Below are positions 44,193 to 52,083 of a stretch of 64,000 bases of DNA, one piece after another. Within the stretch, counting starts at the first letter, position 1. Each line of letters opens with the position of its first letter. Made by a program: the position numbers and the translations under genes. The stretch comes from Streptomyces roseolus. Lineage in GTDB: Bacteria > Actinomycetota > Actinomycetes > Streptomycetales > Streptomycetaceae. The notes beneath the pieces are model-generated. The model was not told the DNA's origin, did no database searches, and worked only from the letters and a program-made list of their open reading frames with translations. Location: positions 116,848 to 180,847 of the forward strand of contig NZ_BMTV01000014.1 of assembly GCF_014649855.1 (NCBI RefSeq), written 5' to 3'.

Positions 44193-44241
44193 CTGAGGAC
44201 GTTCGCTCGTACCAGGCCGAGGAGAAAAGCCCGTACGCCGA
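44193..44241. repeat. Right copy of the ~50-bp imperfect direct repeat
   Basis: Matches 41619-41667. It touches the left edge of the IS110 remnant, so the repeat may be a duplicated insertion target or leftover of a second element copy. Confidence 0.65.
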
Positions 44242-44244
44242 CAA

Positions 44245-45065
44245 CCGTCATCGACCTCAAGATTCTCACCGGGCGGCGCGTAGACCTGGTCGTCGACCGC
44301 ACCCGCACCATCAACCGACTGAGGGCTCAGCTGGCTGGCATCTTCCCCGGCCTGGAACGGGCCCTGGACCTCACCAACAAGGGCCCGCCGACCTTGCTGA
44401 CCGGCTACCAGACCGCTGCGGCCATCCGCCGGCTCGGCACCAGACGCCTGGAGACCTGGCTGCGCAACCGCAAGGTTCTCCGCGCCAGCCAGCTCGCCGA
44501 GACCGCGGTCGAAGCGGCCGAACGCCAGCACACCGACCTGCCCGGCGAGAAGCTGACCGCGCAGATGGTGCACACTCCGGCGAAGGAAGAGATGGCCCTC
44601 AACGAACAGGTCGCCGAACTCGACAAGCTCATCGAGGCCGGGTTTCGCGACCACCGGCGCTTCGAGGTGATTACCAGCATGCCTGGCCTCGGCACCATCC
44701 TGGGTGCCGAGTTCCTGGCCGCCACCGGCGGCGACATGGCCGTCTTCGGCGCCCCCGACCGTCTTGCCGGCTTCGGCGGCGTCGCACCAGTCCCGCGCGA
44801 CTCCGGCAAGATCAGCGGCAACCTGCGACGGCCGCAGCGCTACAACCGACGGCTCCAGCGCGTCCTCTACACCTCCGCGCTCTTCAGCATCCGACGGTCT
44901 GAGGAATCCCGCCGGTTCTACGAACGCAAACGCGCCGAAGGCAAGTGACACACCCAAGCCGTCCTTGCCCTCGCTCGCCGCCGGGTCAACGTCCTCTGGG
45001 CCCTCTTCCGCGACGGACGATGCTACGAGCTCACGCCGCCGACCGCCCTCGCGGCTCGACAAACG
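44245..45065 (+). mobile_element. IS110-family transposase, N-terminally truncated and with internal TGA
   Basis: Reads DLKILTGRRVDLVVDRTRTI, NRLRAQLAGIFPGLERALDL, then the C-terminal transposase_20 domain (FEVITSMPGLGTILGAEFLA, LAGFGGVAPVPRDSGKISG, LQRVLYTSALFSIRRSEESR, RFYERKRAEGK). A TGA at 44946-44948 replaces an Arg codon; after it HTQAVLALARRRVNVLWALF completes the family C-terminus to about 45060. The N-terminal DEDD catalytic domain is missing. Confidence 0.85.
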
Positions 45066-45075
45066 ACATCAGGAA

Positions 45076-45747
45076 TCACTGGGCCTGTTCCCACGCCTGG
45101 ATGACATGGCCCGGGATGCGTCCGCGGTCGGGTACGTCATAGCCGTGGGAACGGGCCCGTTCCCGGATAACCTCGCGGCTCGTGGTGCCGGTGGGGTGGG
45201 GCGCGGGCGGGGTGCTTTCATCGACGGGGCGTGACGGGGTGAAGAACGCGCCGTTGCCGAGGAGGCCGTCAGGGAAGACCGGCGGATGCACGTGGCCGCT
45301 GAGCAGGGAGGCGAGGAACGAAGTGAGGTTGCCGTCGTAGGTGTACCAGGCGTGACCGTCGGCTTGGTTGACGGTCACGCGCCACGCGTCGGGTTCCTCC
45401 AGGGGAGTGGTGATCCAGAAGAGGTGGTTGCCGTTGTCGGTCACCCCGACGGCGAAGAGGTCTTCGGGGGCGTGGGGCATGGGGTACGTGCCGCCGGCCC
45501 GGTCCGTCTCCAGCTGCCCGCGGAGCCGTGCGGGCATCGGGCCTGTCAGGTCCACCCACTCGGTGGGCCCGTGAGGGTGGTAGAGGCGGACGAAGTCGCA
45601 GAAGGCGCCGGGGCCGTAGGTGTCGGCCAGTTGCTTGTAGTCGTCCGGCAGTCGTGTTCCCAGGAGGGCTTCGACAGCGTTCCAGTCGGTGGGGGGCGGG
45701 GACGCCGGGGGCGGAACGAGTCGGGTGAGGTCTTCGAGGCTGGTCAC
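45076..45747 (-). CDS. SMI1/KNR4-type immunity protein fused to an Lsr2-like DNA-binding tail
   Basis: 223 residues. Residues about 18-150 are a SMI1/KNR4 fold: WNAVEALLGTRLPDDYKQLA, DTYGPGAFCDFVRLYHPHGP, LFAVGVTDNGNHLFWITTPL, HAWYTYDGNLTSFLASLLSG. After a Pro-rich linker the last 35 residues, TSREVIRERARSHGYDVPDR and GRIPGHVIQAWEQAQ, match the C-terminal DNA-binding domain of Lsr2 with the RGR AT-groove motif. Its GTGA start overlaps the stop of the upstream RHS nuclease, so it is almost certainly the immunity gene. The Lsr2 tail could add autoregulation or DNA protection; that is inference. Confidence 0.85.
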   Translation of the reverse strand: MTSLEDLTRLVPPPASPPPTDWNAVEALLGTRLPDDYKQLADTYGPGAFCDFVRLYHPHGPTEWVDLTGPMPARLRGQLETDRAGGTYPMPHAPEDLFAVGVTDNGNHLFWITTPLEEPDAWRVTVNQADGHAWYTYDGNLTSFLASLLSGHVHPPVFPDGLLGNGAFFTPSRPVDESTPPAPHPTGTTSREVIRERARSHGYDVPDRGRIPGHVIQAWEQAQ

Positions 45748-48700
45748 AGAACTCCTCGGCGGCGTCGCTGCTGCTGCTGTTGCTCGTGGGCGGGGTTCGT
45801 CAGGTACTCGTCGACGATGATGTTCCCCTTCTTGTCGAGCGCTTCGAGCTGAATGTACTTGGGCATCGAGTCCTTCCTGTCGTCCGTGTACTCGAGGTAG
45901 ACGTTGTAAGTGACGACTCCGCCGGTGGGGGAGTTCACCTCGTCGTAGATCGCCTGCTCGAAGTCCCGCATCACCGGGCTGTTCGTCGGGTTCTGCGTGA
46001 TCGTGAAGAGGTTGTCCAGGGTGTCCCCGGAGCCGCCGAGCATGCGGGCGAGCAGGTGGCCGCGGGCCTGGTTCTCGTCTCCGCCCATGAAACCCGGGGG
46101 ACGGAGGCTCTGGGAGGCGTGGGTTCCTTCGTCGAGCATGTCCCTGGTGATCGTCGCGTTCATTTCGTAGGGACGGCCGTGCCGGTCACGGGTGAAGGTG
46201 ACCCGCCCACCCCAGGTGGGGTCGGCCTCACAGCCTGCCAGTCCCAGCGGGTCCGCCAGGGTGAAGGGGTTGGGGACGTACGCATAGTGGTTGACGGCAG
46301 GGGCGAGCCCCAGGGGGTCGGGTGTGAGGTACCGGCCCAGGTCGGGGTCGTAGTAGCGGTTGACGTTGTAGTGGAGCCCGGTCTCGGCGTCGAAGTACTG
46401 GCCGGGGTGGCGCAGCGCGGTGAACGCCGTGCTGGTCCGGTTCCACTGGGTTGCTCCCCAGGCTGTTCTGCGGGAGTGCCAGGCGAGGGTGCCGTCGCCG
46501 GCTACGAGCTCGCTGGGGTGCCGGACAGGTCGGTGACGATGGCGAAGAACCGCCGGTCGACCTCCTGCTGGGAGCTGTCCCTCTTCACCTCGCGCTGGGC
46601 CAGGGGCTTGAGCCCGGTGTAGTCCCAGACCAAGGTCGTACCGTGGGCGTCCTCCTCGGCGAGCTGTGACCCGTCCCAGGTGTAGGTCACGGATCGGAGG
46701 AGGTGTCCGGCATGGTCGGTGTGGTGCTTTGCCACCCGGCGCCCGAGAGCGTCGTACTGGTACTCCCAGGTGCTGTCGTCGGGGGTCTGGACGCGGGTGA
46801 GGCGGTCTTCGGCGTCCCAGGTGAAGAGCCACGTCAGTGACTTCCCGCTGAGCGTGGTGGTGGTCCGCCGGACGACGCGGCCCTGGGCGTCGTAGTCGAA
46901 ACGGGTGCGGCCGGCCCGCGTGATGCGGGTGCCGTCGTAGCGGCGGTCTCCCGCAGTGTCCTGCCCGGGAGCTTGCGGGGGTAGCGCGGAGTGGGTCGGG
47001 TCTCCCGCGGCGTTGTAGGCGTACCGTTCCGTCCAGCCCGCCGCGTGGACGGCGGTGATGCGGCTTGCGGCGTCGACGGTGTACGTGCGGCGGCCGGTGA
47101 CGCTGTCGTCGATGCCGACCGGCGCGCCGTCCGGCTGGTAGGCGAAGTCTCGCCGCAGGAGGTCGGCGTCCGGCAGACTCAGCGACTGGCTGGTGACGCG
47201 TCCGACGGGGTCGAAGCCGTGCCGCAGCGCGAGGCGGCCGTCCAGGATCCGCGAGGTCTCGCGGCCCAGCGGATCACGCTCGAAGCGGAAGGTGTGCTCT
47301 CCCATGGCGTACGCGGCCAGCCCGGCCGGTCCGTAGGCGAGGTCGCTGGTGGCGCCTGACGGCGTGCGCCGGCCCAGGGCGTCGTAGGCGAAGACCGTCG
47401 TCCGGCCGTTGACGGTCTCCGAGACGACCCTTCCCGCCCTGTCGCGCGTGAGTTGGATGTGCGCGTGGGCGTTGGCGAGGTCGGTGACGTGACCGGCCTC
47501 GTCGTGCGTGAAGACGGACTCGGCACCGTCGTCGTGCCGCATGCGGACCACACGCCCGAGGACGTCGCGCTCGAACGTGAGGCTCTGGCCGGCCCCGTTG
47601 GTGCGCCGGGTGAGGCGGCCCGCCGCGTCGTGCTCGTACAGCAGCGTCCGGCCGTCGAAGTCGGTCTCGGAAACGAGGCGGCCGGCGGCGTCGTAGTGGT
47701 ACCGCCACTCCAGGCCCTCCGCGTTCACCACGGAGGTCAGCCGCAGCTCGGTGTCGTGACGGAACCGGTAGGAGCCGCCGTCAGCGGTGGTGCTGCTCGA
47801 GGGAAGGTCGAAGTGCTGCGCGGTGTAGCTGCTGACGCGGCCCATGCGGTCCGTGTGACGGGTCAGGTTGCCCTCGCCGTCCCAGTCCCGTTCCTCGCGC
47901 GTTCCGTCCGGCAGTTCCCGCCAGGCGGGTTTCCCCTCGACGGTCCACCCCTGGCGGAGCGTGCCGCCGACGGCATCGGTGACGGCGATGACGCGGCCGA
48001 ACGCGTCCCGCTCACATTGCAGGACCGCCCCGTCCGGTGTCGTGACCCGCACGGGGAGTCCGGCCTTGTCCGTCTCGACGCGTGTCAGCTCGCCGAGCGC
48101 GTTGCGCACGCCCGCCACATGTCCGCGAGCGGTGAACTCGTACTCCGTGCGCGCCCCCGCAGGGCCGACGGTCGCCGTACGGTTGCCGCGGTCGTCGTAC
48201 TCGAGCCTGATCACGGCGCCGCCGCGCTCGGTGACTTCCACCGGCAGGCGCATCGCGTTGTACGTGGCGCTGGTCCGTACTCCGCCGGGGGCCACCAGGT
48301 CGACGAGGTTTCCCTGCGTGTCGCGTTCGAAGTGCGTGGTGTGGCCCAGCGCGTCGGTCTCCGTCAGGAGCCGGTCCTGCTCGTCGAAGGAGAAACGGGC
48401 CGTGTTCCCCAGCGGATCGGTCTCGGATGTGAGCCGGAGCCGCTGGTCGATCTCGAAGACGGTCGTGGCGCCGGTCGAGTTCGTGTAGCGAGTGATGCGG
48501 CCGTCTGTCCGGGCGAGTCGCTCGTACGAGAACGTCGAGGACAGGAACCCGTCCGGCCCGATGGTGCGGACGACCCGACCCAGCTCGTCGTACACGTACC
48601 GGAACGCCGAGCCGTTGCGATCGGTCCAGGACGTGATCCGTCCCGCTTCGTCGTAGGTGGACCGCAGGGGCAGACCGGAGGAGTTCGTGACGTCTGTCAG

Positions 48701-50407
48701 GTCGCCCGCCGCGTCGTACCCGTAACGCAGCACGCTGATGAGGGTGTCGGGGGTCTGGAGCGACAGGCCGGTGACACGGTCGTCCTCGACGCGGAGCACC
48801 GCCTGATAGCCGCCGTCGTGGACGACCCCGGTCGGAGCACCGTCGCTTCGCCGTACGAAGGTGATGCCCACCTGGTTGCGGTCCTCCAGCTCGCTCAGCC
48901 AGTAGGCGGGGGACTGCCCGTAGGGGCTACCGGTGAAGTACCGCGTGAGCCCCGACACCGGGTCCTGGATGCGGTAGGTCGTGGAACCGTTATCCCGGCC
49001 GGCGAAAGCCAACGCCAGGCGGGGCCCCTCAACAGGCAGGACCCCGTCGGCGTCCTCAGGGCTCGGCAGACGTGGGTAGACGAGCACGGACCCGTCCTCA
49101 CGCGCCCACATCGCGCCTCGCGACGCGGAATCCAGCTCGACACGCTCATCCAGTGTCGACGCCCAGCTGCGCCCGAACCAGCGGCCCCACCGGTACTCCG
49201 AAAGGTGTGTGCGGCGCAGGACGAACGGCAGAGAACCGGGAAGGGACAGGTCGGTCTGCGGCAGCGTCATCTCGCCGGTGGCGACGTCGATCGGATCGTT
49301 TCTGCAGTTCTTCTTCCCCAGCGGGACGCTGTGGCGCCGCGCGTCGTCCTTGGCGGTGTCCAGCCGGTCCGGCTTCGCCCTTCCGCCGCCCGGGCCACCA
49401 TGCCCGCGACCGGGCTCGGAGCTTCCCCTGCGGCCGCCCGGACCGTCCGTGTCCCTGCCGTCCTTGGAGTGGATCGCCTTGATCCGGTCGCGGATGTCGT
49501 CGTCGGTGTTCTTATGGGTCCTGGAACTGGAAGTGAGGGCGGCAGGAACCTTTTTGCCGATGTGATCACCCAGGTCGTCCAGAGCCTTGGTGAGCTTCTC
49601 GGTGACCCCCTCGATGGTGGTGTCGAGCACCGCGGTGAGGGAGTCCTTCCCCTTGGCCCGACCATGGTGGGACTTGGCCTTGCCCAGCTTGCTCCTGGAG
49701 ACGCTCTGCATGGTGACCTGCACGCCGGCCAGGTGGGTTCCGGTGTTGCGGTGCGCGTCGTGGTCGATCTCCGGGCCGCCCCGCGGTCCCGGCACCGAAG
49801 CGCCCGCGGCGGAGTTGAGCCGCAGACCGTCCTTGCCGGCCTGCACCGTCTGGCCGGTGTCGTAGCCGTTCTGTACTCCGGCCGCGTTCATCGCCGTCTG
49901 GATGGCGAGGTCGGCGACGATGTTCTCGATCGCGGCGACCGCGGGCTCGGTGAGGGTCGCGACGATCTCCGCGACGGCCGCCTCCGCCATCTCCTTGAGG
50001 ATCCGCTTGAACGCGATACGGGTGGCCGCGATCTTCGCTCCGGCGAGCAGCGTCGACAGACCCGCGGTCACCGGAGCGAAAGCGAGGGAGATACCGACCG
50101 TGCCGCACAACTCGGCCAGTTCCCCCACCGCCAAGGCCTTACGGGCGACGATGATGTCCGCCACCCGGTCGAGAGCTCCCGCGACGGTACGGGCAGCCTT
50201 CGCGAGGTCCTTGTGCTTGCCCTGCACCTTCGACCAGTGTTCGTCCAGAGCGCTCAGCGACTCGCTCTGCCCGGTGGAGAGCAGCTTCTGCACGTGGCCG
50301 AACGCGGCACCGGCATCCTCGTCCGCGTCCCCGGCGAACTCCCGCAGCGCGTCCGCCATGTCCCGGTAGGCGTCCTCGTCGACGTTCGGCCACCCCACAC
50401 CGATCAC
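45744..50407 (-). pseudogene. RHS polymorphic toxin with NS_2-type nuclease tip, one frameshift before the tip
   Basis: About 1,550 codons on the minus strand. N-terminus (NVDEDAYRDMADALREFAGD and long helices) is WXG100/LXG-like, as in type VII-secreted toxins; a GHKNDPIDVATGEMTLPQ-like PAAR-RHS entry reads NDPIDVATGEMTLPQTDLSL, then some 20 YD/RHS repeats (for example YDAAGRLVSETDFDGRTLLY). At a G4 run (46515-46518) the frame stops with GTPASS; one added base restores GTPSELVAGDGTLAWH, the RHS core signature ETGLHYNVNRYYDPDLGRYL and DPLGLAG, then the tip domain with the catalytic RGHLLARMLGGSGDTLDNLF of non-specific DNA/RNA endonucleases. Without the fix the core ends at 46502 without toxin. 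Confidence 0.85.
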
Positions 50408-50797
50408 ATGGACGAGAGCTTGCAGATCATCGGCGTGACGACCGTGCCGGGCGGCTGCGTCGTCACACAGCCCTGGGGTTACGCGCCGCAAATGCCGGGC
50501 GTACTGACCCGGTTGGCCGCCGACACGATCTGCTACGGCCTGTACGCCAACCCCAAGAGCGGCAGCCAGGGCAGCATCGCCCGTCAGGGAATTGCCGAGG
50601 GCCGGGACCTGCACCCGGGCGTGGCCCCGCGCGAGAACAGCACCTCCGAGGAGGTGGTGGCTTCGTACCTCTACCGGCACAGCGCTGTGGCCTACTCCTG
50701 CGCCTTCGCAGGACTCCGGCTGACCGACAGGCGCGCGGTGGTCGGACCTCCCGATGCGTGGGTCGAACTGCCCCGCCGCGACTACTGGAGTCACTGA
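50408..50797 (+). CDS. Hypothetical protein, divergent from the RHS gene with no gap
   Basis: 129 residues from ATG 50408: DESLQIIGVTTVPGGCVVTQ, PWGYAPQMPGVLTRLAADTI, CYGLYANPKSGSQGSIARQG, ASYLYRHSAVAYSCAFAGLR, ending PDAWVELPRRDYWSH. The start codon abuts the first codon of the RHS gene, leaving no room for promoters, and the N-terminus begins inside what looks like a folded domain, so it is probably truncated by a rearrangement. Family not assigned. Confidence 0.6.
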   Translation: MDESLQIIGVTTVPGGCVVTQPWGYAPQMPGVLTRLAADTICYGLYANPKSGSQGSIARQGIAEGRDLHPGVAPRENSTSEEVVASYLYRHSAVAYSCAFAGLRLTDRRAVVGPPDAWVELPRRDYWSH

Positions 50798-50799
50798 CG

Positions 50800-51371
50800 C
50801 GAGACACCTGGCGTCGAGGGCCTGCGGCGCGTCGAGGTGTATGTGGGAGCCCCCGCGTACCTGGAGTCGCGCAGACAGCGGCAGTTGATCCAGGTCGCGG
50901 CCCGGTCGCTGAAGGCCAAGCCCGAGGATTTGGCGGCCGCCATGGAGCGGCTGCAGGAGGCCCAGCGGGCCGGTAGCGGGAACCCAGGAGCTTGCGGTGT
51001 GCGCTGGACGAGCACGTGGCGGGGAATCTGGTCCGGCAGGCGCAGGACGGTGTCGTGCTGGCCCGCTGTGACGGATACGGCCAGGCGGACCTGAGGCAGC
51101 TGGCCGCGACGGCCCTGGTTGCCCCAGCGGGGCGGGTCGTGGGGCTGATCGGGGCCCCGGAGGGCAGCAGCGTCGCGCTTGCGGTCGCCTTCACCGAAGG
51201 CGAGGGCGATGCGCCTGCTGCCATCAAAATCGCTGCGAAGACGGTCGATGACGGTGGTGGCGAGAAGGACCCGCGGCGGGCCGTGCCGACGACAGGGACG
51301 TGTCCCGGATCGACGAGGCCATGGAAGTGCTCAGGGGCGAGCTCCTCGGCCGGGTGGGCGGTGAGCGATAG
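50800..51371 (+). pseudogene. alaS: alaS-type DHHA1 domain, 3' remnant with frameshifts
   Basis: Frames on the plus strand give VEVYVGAPAYLESRRQRQLI, QVAARSLKAKPEDLAAAMER, GVVLARCDGYGQADLRQLAA, APAGRVVGLIGAPEGSSVAL, VDDGGGEKDPR (DHHA1 GGG motif) and DVSRIDEAMEVLRGELLGRV to a stop at 51369-51371, separated by frame changes. This is the end of an alanyl-tRNA synthetase-like protein. As alaS is essential, it must be a second, dead copy. Confidence 0.75.
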
Positions 51372-51482
51372 CCCCGTAAGGCCCGGCGCGGAATGTTTGC
51401 CCTCCAGGAGACGCGGTCTTCCACTGACCTGCGGCGATTTGCTGAGTATTTCCAATTTTAGGATAATGCTTCCCCAGGAGCC

Positions 51483-51827
51483 TCATCCGCTCCGCGCTGA
51501 CCTGAGGCGACGGGATATTCTCCAAGTCCGCAGCCTCGGGGGGCAGGTGATCGTCTCGCCGGCCCTCGTCGCCTTCTCCTTGGAGCTGTACCGCTCGCTG
51601 TTCACGGTCAGCCGCATCGTGCGCGACTTCGCCTTCTTGGGTGGATCGGCCCAGAAGCCCGTGACGCTGTTCCAGCAGTTGCGGCTCTCCAGGCGGATGC
51701 GGATCTGCGGCCCGGAGATGTGGTGGGTGCGGGCGTTGCTGTCCGCGGTCGCGGGGGAGGCCGTCGGGATCATCGCGCACCAGGCCAGTGCGACGGACAC
51801 GGCTTCGGTCCTCATGACGTTTCGCAT
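51483..51827 (-). CDS. Small secreted protein, unknown
   Basis: 114 residues from ATG 51827. Signal-like start (MRTEAVSVALAWCAMIPTAS, PATADS), then ISGPQIRIRLESRNCWNSVT, DPPKKAKSRTMRLTVNSERY, SSKEKATRAGETITCPPRL. Third codon positions are almost all G or C on this strand, which supports coding. No strong ribosome-binding site; a second ATG lies four codons in. Two Cys could form one disulphide. Confidence 0.6.
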   Translation of the reverse strand: MRNVMRTEAVSVALAWCAMIPTASPATADSNARTHHISGPQIRIRLESRNCWNSVTGFWADPPKKAKSRTMRLTVNSERYSSKEKATRAGETITCPPRLRTWRISRRLRSARSG

Positions 51828-52083
51828 GATCGATTCAATCGGTGGCGGGCCAGGCGGGTGCGCAGGGGACGGGCAGGATCACCCGGGCGAGCGTCGGCTG
51901 CGGGCACCTCCGTTCCCCATGCGGTCCGGCCATGATCGGAAACATCCGGCCACCGGGTGGCACGCATGTGACTGAAACTGTGCTGGTGCAAGTCGTCATG
52001 AGGGCAAGTGATCTACGGTGGTCCTTCGAAGAGTTCGTTCGGGCAGGCTGGTTCTGCGTCGGCTGAGGCTACGGGGGAGTGTC

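Noticed and set aside
46502..46530. Programmed ribosomal frameshift making full-length RHS toxin
   Set aside because: No slippery heptamer or downstream pseudoknot was recognised; a G4 run indel is enough. Kept only as a thing to check in reads.
47453..50407. Very long plus-strand frame opposite the RHS gene
   Set aside because: The minus strand has YD repeats and conserved core motifs; the plus frame is only the antisense. Its last 390 bases, after the RHS start, are a separate real gene.
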